This document shows positions 32,866-44,159 of a stretch of 64,000 nucleotides of DNA, in pieces. The stretch comes from Trichosporon coremiiforme. Lineage: Eukaryota; Basidiomycota; Tremellomycetes; Trichosporonales; Trichosporonaceae. Every line of letters starts with the position of its first letter. The stretch's first letter is position 1. The notes beneath the pieces were generated by a model, which saw only the letters and a program-made list of their open reading frames with translations, was not told the origin of the DNA and searched no databases. The stretch covers positions 930,001 to 994,000 of the forward strand of contig BCJJ01000016.1 in NCBI GenBank assembly GCA_039545355.1, written 5' to 3'. Both the position numbers and the translations under genes were made by a program.

Positions 32866-33436
32866 GTCTGAGAGCGGGCCGTAGAGGCTCGCTCGCATCG
32901 GTGTACTGAGGGAGTGCTGTTCTAATGTGTACAAGTCGTCGTCCCCATCGTCGAGGTTCCCCCGGATCGAAGCTGTAGTCAATAGCATCTCGTCGTACAT
33001 AGCCAGCCATGCATCGAAGTCCTGAGGCAACAGAGAGCTCGACGAATGAGAGCAAGGGTTCCCCAGCTTGTTGCGGGAAAGTCCACCGGTGCCCCAGCCG
33101 GCGTTGTCCGTGTTCCGGGGCTGGTCCGATCGCGGCAACGGCTGTGCTCGGCATGATCAGCCAATTCCCACCACGAGGGGGGCTGTTACACGCTGCCCAC
33201 CTGACTGCGGCTGGCTTCAGCTTTGTTCCTGCATACCTTCTCGCAGTGCGCGGCGTCTTGCAACGCCGTACATGGAAACCTTGGCGGACGCCGGGCCGCC
33301 CACCTCATCGTATAACCCCTGCCCGCAGCCGAATATCATACGCGACCTGCGCCCCTCCGCTTTCCCATCTTCCTCGCCGTTCTTTTCATCCTCCTTCCTT
33401 TTGCACACCACCAACTGAACGTTCCAACAACCCGCA
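32866..33436. other. intergenic between MBL and SDR genes
   Basis: 3' side of the MBL gene and promoter of the SDR gene. No exon, RNA gene or repeat recognised. Confidence 0.45.
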
Positions 33437-34435
33437 ATGAGCTCATCAGGACAGCAGCGTGTCGCCATCGTCACCGGTGCCGGAAGTGGATTCGGCGCCG
33501 GCATCGCCAAGCGCTTCCAGCAGGACAACGTTGCCGTCATCGTCGCCGACATCGTGAGTTGCCCCGTACGCCCATCGCGGCAGACCAACTGACAGACAGA
33601 ACGAGCAGGGTGGCCAGGCGGTCACGGACGAGATCAACCAGAACGGCGGCAAGGCGACCTTCGTGAAGTGTAGGCTGAAAGATCGTTCTCCAAGCTGACG
33701 ACAGGCGACGTCACGAAGCGCGGTGACTGGGAGAACGTCGTCAAGGTCGCGCAGGACACGTACGGCGGCCTCAACTATGTCATCAACAACGCCGGCGCGA
33801 CGTACAAGTCTAAGCCGGTGCTGACGACGACCGAGGCCGACTTTGACCTCTGCATCGACGTCAACCTCAAGTCCATCTTCCACTCGGTGCACGTTGCCGT
33901 CCCCGTCCTCCAGAAGACGACCGCTGCTGGCCAGCCCGCCGCCGTGATCAACATCGCCTCGACCGCTGGTATCATGGGTCGCCCCGGTCTGACGTGGTAC
34001 TGCGGATCCAAGGCTGCCGTCATCAGCTGCACCAAGAACCTCTCGATCGAGTTTGGAAAGGAGCAGATCGTGAGTGTACCCTTGCCACAAGCTCCTACTG
34101 CTGCTGCGGGATATTCCCGCAGCTTCAGGGGTGCTTTAAAGACATAACGAGTTGTTCAGACTCTCCACACGAAGCTTACACGCAGCGCTTCAACGCCATT
34201 TGTCCCGTGTTCGGCAACACTGGCCTCAAGTCCGCCTTCCTCGGCGAGACGACCGAGGACCAGATGCTCGCGTCCATCCCGCTCGGCCGCATCTCGCAGC
34301 CCTCTGGTGAGTTCCCATCAGCCTGGTGATAACTGACACCCAGACATCGCGAACGCGACCGTCTTCCTGTGCTCGGATGAGGCTTCGTTCCTGACTGGTG
34401 TCGCCCTGCCCGTTGACGGCGGCCGTCTGGCTTAA
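33437..34435 (+). CDS. short-chain dehydrogenase/reductase (SDR)
   Basis: NAD(P)-dependent oxidoreductase, about 255 residues, five exons. Cofactor motif [16 protein letters not shown] (TGxxxGxG), acidic end of beta 2 [13 protein letters not shown] (NAD preference likely), NNAG motif [10 protein letters not shown], catalytic Ser in VINIASTAG and YxxxK in WYCGSKAAV. The C-terminus [15 protein letters not shown] is typical of classical SDRs. Introns are about 35-46 nt except the third (34070-34185), which is 116 nt and holds a perfect hairpin. Sits between an MBL-fold hydrolase and a CMD protein, all on the plus strand. Substrate unknown. Confidence 0.93.
34103..34123 (+). other. perfect 9-bp hairpin inside an SDR intron
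   Basis: Arms GCTGCGGGA and TCCCGCAGC with loop TAT. It lies in the only long intron of the SDR gene. Confidence 0.8.
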
Positions 34436-34825
34436 GCCTGTACGCCGTAAGAGAAGCAAAATGAGTGTAGTGCAGAACGTTTTGGTTATAGGCATGCATC
34501 GAATCTCAGAAGCTCTACGCTCCGCACGCTGCATGCATGATGAAGGAAGGGTACTTCGGCCGAGAAGGCTGCTGTGCGTACAATCTTGGTTCACCCAGGA
34601 CCCCGTGGGGACAGGGTGGACAGGGGCCGGCAAGTCTCGCAGCTAGCCGATCGACGGACAAGCTTCGGGTAAGTTGCTCGTGCAGCCTATCCGTGCCATA
34701 CTAGCCAGGTGCTCATACGCGCGTGTTATCGCGGACTATTTCGCCAGCAGGAAATACCCCGTCATAAGCGACGCGCATCCTTGTCTTTTGCATTTGTACT
34801 CTATACACATTTAGCATCGAAAATC
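34436..34825. other. intergenic between SDR and CMD genes
   Basis: 3' flank of the SDR gene and promoter of the CMD gene. Nothing further recognised. Confidence 0.45.
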
Positions 34826-35823
34826 ATGTCCGGCACCGAGCAGAAGAAGCAGATTGGAGAGGACCAGTTCCACACCCCCGAGCTCGACGCTGCCCGCCAG
34901 GAGATCTGGGACAACGGCATCAAGCAGGTAAGTCGACCACTCCGCCCACATTGTGGACCTCACCGAGCGACTGGTTGCCAGCGGAGGGAGGACGTCCAAC
35001 CCTGCTCGGGGGTGGCCGCGCCTCCCGTGCCGCCCCTGAGTACCAGGCAAAGCTATCTGCTCGATGTTCTGACCCGAGGAATGCGCTAGCAGCCCACCTG
35101 CTTCCGTGTGAGAATGGAAGATGAGAAATGGGACGGCAAGGTGGAGGAAGACAGCTTCGAATGTGTTGCAGAGATCTGATGACAGCGCCGCCGCGTTCTC
35201 GGAGACGCCTACGTTGATGCCCAGCTCGCCCGTGGCTCGAGCGAGTTCGCCAAGCCCGCCCAGGACTTTGTCACCCGCTGCGCTTGGGACGGTCTCTGGT
35301 CGCGTCCGGGACTTGAGCTGAAGCACCGCTCCCTCGTCGTCATTACGTGAGTTCATCCCCCATCCTTGTTCGCCCAGTCACATTAGGGCAGGACCCGAAG
35401 AGTTCCCAGCTCTCCAGTGGTGTGCATCGACTGGGCGCCAAGCGCTGAGGTGTACTTCGATCTGGATCGACCGGTTCGAGCCTGCTTGTCTGCAGTACAC
35501 TGAAGACAGCGTTGAGGATGAGCTTCTGGAGACGTGGAGAAGCTAACATGCAGCATCCTTGCTCTCGGCGGCCACGAGAAGGAGCTCACCGGCCACACCA
35601 AGGGAGCTCTTCGCAACGGTCTGACCGAGGAGGAGATCCGCGAGGCTGTAAGTACACTGCTGACTCTTCCTCGACGTTGTTTAGCTGACAGGCTTAGATG
35701 ATGCACGTCATGGGCTACGGCGGCTTCCCGAAGGGCCTGGAGGCATTCCGTATCGTCGGCAACGCCATTGAGGAGTACAAGAAGGAGCAGGCCACCGAGC
35801 GGGCCAAGCAGGACAAGCAGTAA
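34826..35823 (+). CDS. carboxymuconolactone decarboxylase (CMD) family protein
   Basis: AhpD-like/CMD helical protein of about 160 residues, four exons. The body reads RRVLGDAYVDAQLARGSSEF, then FVTRCAWDGLWSRPGLELKH, RSLVVITILALGG, LRNGLTEEEIREAMMHVMG and YGGFPKGLEAF. The RSLxxITxLxALG...LRNGLTxEEIxExxxHxxxYxGFPxxxxAF pattern is the gamma-carboxymuconolactone decarboxylase signature. No CxxC peroxidase motif is present, so it belongs to the decarboxylase-like rather than the AhpD side. Introns 1 and 2 are long for this genome (34928-35185 and 35347-35553); the third is 50 nt. Third gene of the plus-strand MBL-SDR-CMD set. Confidence 0.9.
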
Positions 35824-35983
35824 AAGATAAGTGCACATGCATCTATGACCGGCCACGGTCTAGGGGCTCCTACAAGAGCAGCCGAACGCAAAGCGACGCT
35901 CTTGATCTGCTGATTCTGCACGTTAGCTCCGCTGAAGCGCCCCGGAGCTTACTTGTAGGTCAGACAGCGCAGCGAATAGCCCC

Positions 35984-37016
35984 TCAAGCATTTCGCCGGC
36001 GCGCTTCCTCGAGCACCTCCGTCAGGCTCTTGACTGTATGGACGCCCTTAAGGTCTTCCCCGTCATGCCTGATGGCACCGTCAGAATACTCTCCGTCTCG
36101 TCTGAGCAGGCGAGCCTCGAGTCCCGCATTGATTGCGCCTCTGTAGTCCCTGCGTGTCAGTTATGCCTAGCAAGCACGAAACTTACGCCTCGAGCTCGTC
36201 ACCGACCATGATGACGCCGTCACCCATCTCCTCGCCGGTGAGCTTGCACGCAGCCTCATAGATACGCCTGTCAGGCTTCGCTGCCTCGACGTCCCAAGAC
36301 AACACCGGCGGACTCGTCAGCAGCGGCAGGATTCGCAGCGCGGATAATGTGCGCAGGATTCGCGGGTCGGAGTTGGACACGCAGGTGATCTTGATGTCGA
36401 GATCTCGGAGCCCGTTCACTGAAGTCAGTTTTGGGTAGTTCAACACCGCGCAGCTGGGTCCCAGGCCGAGCGGATGGCGTAGGCAAGAGGGAAGGCACGC
36501 GCTGCGAAGGAAGGTTTGATGGACTCACGCGTATCAAGGGTATCTGGGAAGAGACGATACCCCTTCTCGCTCTCGAAGCGCTCGAGGAGATTCGGAATGA
36601 GCTGCCCGCCCTTCTCCTGCAGTTCTGCATGTTAGTTAAATCGGCGCTGAACAAAACTTGCCCTTCTCGCTAACGCCTGCGTGCCGCATGCACCGCGTGA
36701 TGATCTCGCCCCACCAGCTCTCAGGCGATAACGGAGGATCGCTGTGCTTTCCATACACTGGGAACTTCGTGTTCATCTCACGGAACGCTGACCGTCAGCT
36801 ACGCAGAGATCCGAGAGCTCGGCGTACCAGGTTTAAAAGCTGCCTTCACTGCTTCCGGCGTCACGTTCAGGCCAAGGGCTTGCGCCTCCGCCGCGTACTG
36901 CTCTGGTACCGGGAGCCGCGGCGTGCACAGCGTGTCTGGGGTTAGCTGCCAATTCTCGCAAGAAGCTCACCAAAGACATCGAACAGCACAAGCCGTACTT
37001 TGCTCTTGGTCGCCAT
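35984..37016 (-). CDS. HAD-superfamily hydrolase, HDHD3/dehalogenase-like
   Basis: Soluble hydrolase, six exons, about 240 residues. Motif I is VRLVLFDVFDTL, split by the first intron after FDVF. It has the nucleophile Asp but not the second Asp of phosphatases, as in dehalogenase-type and HDHD3-type members. Motif II CVSNSDP, motif III Lys in AAKPDRRIYEAA and motif IV IMVGDELEADYRGA follow. The intron at 36661-36625 has a GC donor (GCAAGT) and a CTAAC...GCAG acceptor. The frame is kept only with this GC-AG splice, giving MRHAGVSEKELQEKGGQLIP. The C-terminus is charged (LEEARRRNA). Substrate not predictable. Confidence 0.85.
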
Positions 37017-37241
37017 GATGGATGAGGTTGAGTCAACAACAGACTGATGTCATCGAATCGCTCTTATCCGTTTGCCCCCGCCCACACTACCGATAACCCT
37101 CACCGATCCCTGACCTGTGTCCAACCTGAACTGCAGTTGTTATCAACACTCATTCATCATTCTCTACACTGCCATCGATGCTGACACTATGGATTGTCCT
37201 CAGTATCCAGGTACTTTCGTTGATGGCACTTTAGTGGCCGC

Positions 37242-37932
37242 TTAGCCGTGCTGGGTGAAGGAGAAGAGCTGGTCCTCGTCGTTGACGCAGGTATTGTCGG
37301 GGTAGCAGCGCTGGATCTCGGCTATGTTGCCGTTGACCGTGATGCACGCGCCAGTCTTGGCCGGCTTGATGCGGGGGACGCCAGAGAACTCGAGGAAGAA
37401 GCGCTGGTCATCGCCTTGAGGGCCCCACCAGTACTGGGCGTTGCCGAAGGTGAACTGGCAGGGGTTCTGGGTGTTGCACGGCTTCACAACGAGACGACGG
37501 CCATCGGGAGGTGACGCACCTGAAGTCAGCTTCTGAGGCGTCAATCCTAGCTTACCAGAGCCAGAACCGTCACGAAGACCGCCGTCGAGGCACAGGTCGG
37601 GGTGCGAGACGAGCGAAATGTGTCCCGAGTTGCCAGCGGTAGGAACGTTCCAGCCCTGGAAGTCACTAGGGCACTGCTCACTGCGGGTCAGTGGGGATGC
37701 TTGTGTGGTCGAGCGCACATTGTAACCTGGGAAGTGCGGTCGGTGCATTGACCACTAACGTCAGCTAAGTTCGGCATTCCTGCGCTCACGGGACGTTGGG
37801 CTTGGGGTCACGGACGACGAAGCAGTTGCTGCTGCCGGAGTGAGTGTAGATCTGCTTGCCAGGCGCGCGCTTCTCCACGGGACCGGCGAGCACGACGGAC
37901 AGGAGTGCGAGAGTAGCGAGGGAAATCGTCAT
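37242..37932 (-). CDS. secreted beta-trefoil (ricin B-like) lectin, copy 2
   Basis: Secreted protein of about 180 residues. Signal peptide MTISLATLALLSVVLA, then GPVEKRAPGKQ with a KR site that Kex2 could cut. The mature part has GQCTDRTSQV, EQCPSDFQGWNVP, the trefoil block HPDLCLDGG and an RLVVKPC-type strand, and later GACITVNGNIAEIQRC. Disulphide-capable Cys pairs resemble extracellular carbohydrate-binding trefoils. Four exons; the 36-nt intron within the glycine-rich loop keeps frame. It differs from the 19212 protein in Cys number and length, so they are distant relatives rather than a recent duplication. Own TATA element upstream. Confidence 0.8.
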
Positions 37933-38018
37933 GTTCAGTTGAGCCGAGTGAGGGTGGTGAAGTTGAGATGCGAGTTGCCGCCGCCGGAGATGACCAGACG
38001 ATGCACAGTAGTGGGTCC

Positions 38019-38024
38019 TTTATA
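38019..38024 (-). promoter_or_regulatory. TATA box of lectin copy 2
   Basis: TATAAA on the minus strand, about 90 bases before the ATG at 37932. Confidence 0.5.
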
Positions 38025-40375
38025 ATGTTGGAGACCAACCATCAGGCTCCTGGCCAACCGCCGAGAGTCTGCTGTACCGCACGTGAGGTCTGCGATCTCT
38101 TGGCATGCCTGATGATATGCGGAGCAGTGTGCCCTCCGAGCGATCGCGAGCGAGATGAAACGGGAACATGCAGCCGAGGTGTCAGGACATGAGGTAAAGT
38201 TGAGGCATGCCAGCGTCGCGTGCCCCAGCAGCCGCGTCGCCAAGAGGGCTTCGGATCCGCTGGATGATTACACCCAAGGCAGTGCCATCGTGGGAGTGTG
38301 CCTCTTTGTAGTCCGTCTAGCAGTGTGCACTCCTCTGTCAGAGAACACTGATGACATCTGATGAGGATAGGAACGAGGCTGTTCGATTGCACCGAGCCAG
38401 GTCTCCGGCAGAAATGGCTTCGTTCGCTACCGAGTAGACTTCATTCGTCAAACCCGAGTCATTGCAACGGGCGGTCTTGATTGCAGCACGACAGCCCGCG
38501 CTCTTACGTTAGCAGGCCTATCGACATGCTCAAGCATTTCACCCACGGAAGTTGCTTGGCAAAGCAGACGAAGAGGAATGCTTCTCTCACCGCGAATGCG
38601 GTGCTGTGTTGTTCCGGCCAAGAGATTAAGATCTCCAATCCGGATATGCCAATCACCGTTCAATACACCGATGCCGAGGCACAAGTGGTAGTCATGTTAC
38701 GCTGCTATAATTTTTCCGGTGCCGGAGCACTGATAGTCCGCTCTGACAGCTTCCTTGCAGCTGAACGAGCGTCCAAGTCACTGCAACGAGCAAGTGGTTT
38801 CGAGCCTTGCCGACGTCATTCCGCGGGATCATACCTTTCCAGTGACAGGCTACAGCCCTGAAGCCGCACAGCTCCTGAAATGGTCATCTTCGCTTTCAGA
38901 GAAGGAAACCGGCCTGTCGCAACCATCTGTCACCGAGTTCAAGCTTCCATGTGCACATGAACAAGGTGCCGGCCCGGTCGTCGTGGACAGCTTTGCCAAA
39001 CCCTCTATCCGATGGAGTGTGCGGCGTGATGTGCACATGGAGCACAGCGAGCGCCCTAATCTCTACGTGACCATGTCACTCCATCGTCTCCCGCGGCCCC
39101 GGCATCGCTGAAGCTCGCAAGCGAGCACTCGTTCCCTTGCAACCCTCTCCTGAAAGCTAGAACCGATGCTACCCTTTCGGAGCTCCAGCGACAAGCGATA
39201 GCGAACGGCAGGCTATCTGTCTCATTACCGGTGGTTGCGCGAGCTTCGGTACTATTTCTCCGCCACCGTCGCCAGGCGAGGGGCAACGTCGCCACGGAGG
39301 CGCCTGTGAGCCGCGCCTAGTTGCTGCTCATCTGAGTCTGCTCCTCCGCTCAGAACAGCAGCTCAGCTCGAACCGCACCCTTAGAATCGGCATCTCTCGG
39401 CACCGGGTACGCTGAATGTAAGCCCCCATGGTTAAGAAGGCGTATTAAGCGATGGCATCTGGCGACAGGGCATTTTCAGCAGGGTAGGAGAGCCGGTTAG
39501 TAACTCGGCGGTTTGGGACGCTTGGCCGTTATCTTATCTTGCCGCCAACTTCGTTGCCAGCGCAACGTCATGGGTTGCACGAGCACGATTGCGCTCCAGT
39601 GGAGTCGTACGTTTCGGGTAATCGAGTGCAGTTCAGAGTGCCTCGAGCATGAGGTCTGATCACACGGTGTTGCTCGTGCCCATGCAGCGGTGTTCACGAA
39701 ACGCCGAACGGTCGCCGGCTTGTTTTGGGAAAGTGACGGATCAGCAGTTTACCTGAACTCTATCCGCCTTCCTCATCCCGAACGTTCGCCAGCAATCGGT
39801 GCTGGAAGATGCTTGCTCAATCAGCTATTGTCGCGGACTGAGAGCCAACTTCTATGTGCTCCGTGGAAAGCGAGGTCCCGGCTGTTGGGTTACACACTCG
39901 TGTACCTGACAAGACATGGTGACACAAGTAGGCAGAGGGAGTGCCGCCCACGCATGATCGCGCACAAGCCTCGCACTGCGCACTGCTGCCAAGAGGGCCG
40001 CACCAACTCCCAAGCAAAGTTCATTCTTCAGACCCGTTTCAGCAATCAAATAGCTTCAAACGAACCACGATGATCTAGAGAGTATGACGATCAACATGAG
40101 GGAGGAGGTGTGGACGTTTGGCCGCCAAGCGGCTGCGGAGCAGCCAGACAGCGACGGACAATCACCGCCGAAGCCTCTTCAAGAACCCTCAGTGCGACGG
40201 CCCTCGCCAACGCCGGAGTCCTCGGACAGACTACGGCCGTGATGGGGCCGCCCCGTGACCTCGGCCTAGAGTCGTCGGCCTGCACGCCCCGCACGGAGCA
40301 TGCGTCCTTCCTCATATTCGCCGCAGCCAAGTATCCTTCCACTCAGAACTCACCACTTCAACAAATCACACTCCC
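38025..40375. other. 2.3-kb intergenic region
   Basis: Several short open frames on both strands, none with a domain or splice pattern I trust (for example 38481-38861, 126 residues). No RNA gene or mobile element seen. Confidence 0.4.
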
Positions 40376-41207
40376 ATGGGCAACTCCAGCTCCAAGCAGC
40401 CCAAACAGGGCCTCAAAGTGCCCTCAATCATCCTCGAAGAGAATGTAGTTCGGCACTTTCTCGCTCCGCATCTCGTGGAGGGCCGCATTCCAACGCCCAT
40501 CGAGGAGGGGGCGTTCCTGGCAGCCCTCGAGGCGTTGACAGCCGTCGAGCCGCGGATGCGGCACTACAGCACCAGCTTCCGGGCTCGGTCGCTGATCAAG
40601 GCGTGTGACGAGTTCCACGATAGGCTCTACGCCGTCTACTGTGAGCCCTTTAGCATGCAGCCTACTGAAACCAGACTCGACCTATGACGACAGCGGCGGC
40701 GAAGGCGAGCTTCAGAACTCGGGATCCGACGACTCCATCGCGATCGCGTCAGCAGAGCCAGCGTCGCCGGACACGCCGGCAGGAGCCGGGAACCCGCAAA
40801 GCGCGCAGAGCCCTGCGTCAGCAATGGATCCAGATCCCGGATCCCAGTCTAACACGTTAGCCTCGCCCTCCACCACAACCCCTTCTCCCACTACTGGAAA
40901 TAGCACCAGCGCTATCAACACCTCCACTTCCTCCGCCCTGGACATCAATCAGCCAAAAGAAATGGGTGAGAAAGCCGTGCCCGACTCTGCCGACGCCGAC
41001 GAACAGCAAGACCACGTTTGCGCCAAAGTGCAGTCTCTCGAGTCTAAGGTCGCTAAGCTCGAGCGGACGGTTAGCCTGCTCGCCAAGATGATCGAACGTA
41101 GCCGCAGCATCAGGCAGAACCTCCAGAAACAGAATGCGCACCCGACCAAGGACCCTAAGGACGATCATGTGGATTCTCCCAAGGCTCCAGACACGAATGC
41201 AATGTGA
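40376..41207 (+). CDS. uncharacterised protein with N-myristoylation-like start and coiled coil
   Basis: Two exons (intron 40641-40674) give about 265 residues. The N-terminus MGNSSSKQPKQGLKV has Gly2 and Ser6, the shape of an N-myristoylation site, so it may sit at a membrane. Residues 15-85 look helical and folded (IILEENVVRHFLAPHLVEGR, FHDRLYAVYY). The middle is low-complexity Ser/Thr/Pro/Ala. The C-terminal third is a predicted coiled coil (VQSLESKVAKLERTVSLLAK). No known family recognised. It is followed 160 bases downstream on the same strand by another coiled-coil protein gene. Confidence 0.7.
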
Positions 41208-41370
41208 ATCACGATCCTCTTCACCGCCCAAAGGATGTCCTTCGTGCACTTATATACCGCGCCCATCTTCCTAACTCTCTTCCATTCTAACTCTCTTAGC
41301 CTTTCTCCTCCTCGTCCGCTCGTCGCTTGTTCCGACACAAGCAGGTGATAACTCCGCAACTCCTGTCAGA

Positions 41371-42547
41371 ATGAGCACCTCCCCCGACCTCCAGCAATGT
41401 CTCGCGGAGGACAAACAAGCAGTCGCTTCCCGTGCGCGGCAGGCATCCTCACCCATCCCACCTATCATCATCCCCCTCAGTCTTCTCGTCACCGAACCCC
41501 ACCCCCTTCTCGTTGAGCTTCAAGCTACGCACGGAGGTGTGCCCGTCCCTGTCTCCGCCGCACATTTCACGGCGTGCATCGAGCTCGCGCGCTCCATCGA
41601 ACGAGTGTGTCCCGGTACACATGCCGCATCTGTGTCACCGACTAAGCCCGACCTCGACTCTCGCATCAGCCGCGCCTCCCCTCCGCCCCGTTCCACGGGC
41701 CCGCCCCGGCGGATCGTGCCCCTCTCCGATCCCCCCTCCCACGCCAGACGCTTCTCTACTCCCGCGACTCCCAGCAAAACCAAGGCTCCCGTTCCCGCTT
41801 TGGACAAGCTCCCACCACCACCCAAGGATACTCGCAAGTCGGCCAAGACTGCGTGCGAGGTCGCTGCCAAGTTCATGGAAGACGTCTACGCCTCGACCAA
41901 AGGTGAGCTCATGTGAACCGTCTTAGCTGACTTCAGCCCATCCTTCGCCCCCGACATCGAAGCCGGACGAGATGGAGCAGCTGCTGCAGCGCATCAAAGA
42001 GCTCGAGGACGAGGTGCGCATGTTGCGTTCCCACATGATGATTGTGGACAATGAGCAGAAGGACCAGCAAGAACGCATCACGGAGCTGGAGGACAATGTG
42101 GATCAAGCGCATGGAGGCATCGACGAGTTGCAGAAGCGCGTTGCAAGCCTGATCAGCTCCCGCACCGAAGCCGCCTCGCGTGCGCAGAGCCTCCCCGCGC
42201 TAGAGTCGAAACTTGCCTCCCTCGAGACCAGCCTCGCGACACACATGACGTCCTTCGACCAGTTCCAGGTGCAGATCAGCGGACAGCTGAGCGCGAACCG
42301 CTGCAGTATCGACACGCTCACGGCCGATGTTGACGAGCTGTACGACAAGGTCCACGATGAGGAGGGGAACAACCCGATGGAGGCGCTGGCAAAGGTGAAT
42401 GAGGAATTCGAGGCGAAGGTGCAGGGCTGGGTCGAGTCGAAGGTGTCCCTGGATCGCCGCGTGTCGAAGCTGGAGCAGCGTGACGAGGACGACGACTGGG
42501 TCGATGCTGATCTCAAACAGCCCGTTGACGGCGATCTCAAGTCCTAG
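41371..42547 (+). CDS. uncharacterised coiled-coil protein
   Basis: Two exons joined by a 34-nt intron at 41904-41937. About 380 residues. The N-terminal half is Pro/Ser-rich with a small folded stretch (VSAAHFTACIELARSIERVC). The C-terminal half is a long coiled coil (MEQLLQRIKELEDEVRMLRS, later ITELEDNVDQAHGGIDELQK and SLPALESKLASLETSLATHM), ending in an acidic DDDWVDADLK tail. No family recognised. Same orientation and general plan (disordered part then C-terminal coiled coil) as the gene just upstream; the two may act together, but I cannot show homology. Confidence 0.75.
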
Positions 42548-42673
42548 AGATACACCTGTACATGTCCATTATGCACGTAAGCCATGCCTGTCATCAGTAT
42601 GGGGTCAGAAAGCGACAAGCAGAGTAGGGCTCATGAAAGTCGTTGCATGCGTCTATGTCGTGCCACCGTCGTG

Positions 42674-43483
42674 TTACCGGTCGCTGAGCTCGATGTCCTC
42701 AGTCATGACCTCGAGATCTGAAGACACTTCTCGCTTGATGCAGAGCTGCTCCCCGATCGTGATCATGAGGATCGCGCCAAGCGCCATGACGACCCAGACG
42801 TAGAAGCTCGTCGGGAACGCCTTGGCGTAGTACGTCGTAAACACAATGTGAAAGAAGAGGAGCGTGAGAGAGAAGTCGAGGATATGTGTTGGTCGCCGGA
42901 CGAGGTAGTAGAGGGGCGCGATACTTCATGTTAGCTCAACCGGGCCGTGTATAGCTCGTGCGATAGGGGATATAGGACGATGGAAGTAGGAAGGAGAACT
43001 TACTCGACAGCCGTCGCGATGATCCACGCAAAGCCGAGCACCCAGCCGCGCTTGTCGTCGACGCCGTAATCCCACGCGCCAGTGTCGTGCGTGCCGACCT
43101 TCTTCCCTCCCGCCCAAGCGCCTCGTATCCGCTCCCAGGTCGAGCCCATCGGCACCGCGGGGCGCGCAGCCATTTCACGCCAGTCCATGATGTGCCCAAC
43201 CGCGCGAGATCCGCCGGAGTATTCTAGCAGGTCCGGGGAGGTGAAGGCGCTGAGAAGCGGAGGCACGATGATCGACAGCGTCATGTAATGGCAGGCTTGT
43301 AGCGAGATGATCTGAGGGGTCAGCACTGTGTTGGCGTGGGCACGGAGGCAACTATCCCATGCCCGGTGAGGAGCTCCAAACTAACCTGAGAGATAATACT
43401 GGGAGTTAGCGCCGAGATCAAATGCGGGGCAAAGATAGCACTCACAGGACCGGGTCCCAGCCCTGGACGCGGACCGCTACCAT
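42674..43483 (-). CDS. SYS1: Golgi membrane protein Sys1
   Basis: Multi-spanning Golgi protein that recruits the Arl3/Arl1 GTPase cascade. Assembled N-terminus VRVQGWDPVLIISQIISLQA matches the Sys1 start (WDPxLIxSQIxxLQ). The C-terminal exon gives YYLVRRPTHILDFSLTLLFF, then HIVFTTYYAKAFPTSFYVWV and ITIGEQLCIKREV, as in the family. The residues LIISQ come partly from a 13-nt microexon at 43398-43386. A loop of about 60 residues after TM1 is longer than in budding yeast and lineage-specific. Five exons in all. Convergent with the coiled-coil gene. Confidence 0.92.
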
Positions 43484-44159
43484 GGTAGAGGTGTCGCTCG
43501 AGTGGAGCGGGCGTCGAAGCCGGTATCGCTAAACAGGGTTAAGGTGCAGCCGAAAGTGATCGACGCGCAGGTGCGGGGGAGAGCGAAGGGTGGGAGGGTC
43601 GCGGGCGAGATGGGAGATTGAGCAGAGGCAAGAACTAACGCAAGGTCAACTTGTCTGATTGCCGACGCCGGTTGCGGTTCCAGAGCGGCGGGCAACGGCC
43701 AGCGCGTTCGGTGGCCAGGCACGACACGCCCTGCGGTCAGAGCCGTTGGCCACGTGGGAGATGATCCGCCACCCGCGAGGAATCAGGCCGAACCCCTGTG
43801 CACTCCGCCTCCACTTCACCAGACGCCGAACTCCTGCCCGTCTTCGGCCTCGCGGTACATCACAATCCTGCTGCTTTCTTTCTCTCGTCTTGCTCTCGCT
43901 TGCGACGTCGGCCCCCCCACTCCGCTTAACCCCTTTAGACTTTCCCTGTCGATCCCAAAGCCTGGACGCTGCCGAGCTGCCGAATTGCGCTGCAAACGGG
44001 CTGCTCCTCTGCTGGCTGTGTTCATCAACTCCGCGTTCATCTCTGGAGTCCGCCTGCTCCCAACACGCTGCCCCTGCCGGTTGATCCGGGCCGTTCCCGC
44101 TTCTGATCGCTTGAGAAGATTTGTCTTGCGGCGCTTGCTTGTCGCTTCAGTCAGTAGAC
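43484..44159. other. divergent promoter between SYS1 and the CSN8/PSMD8-like gene
   Basis: Pyrimidine-rich leader on the plus side. No exon or RNA gene recognised. Confidence 0.45.
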
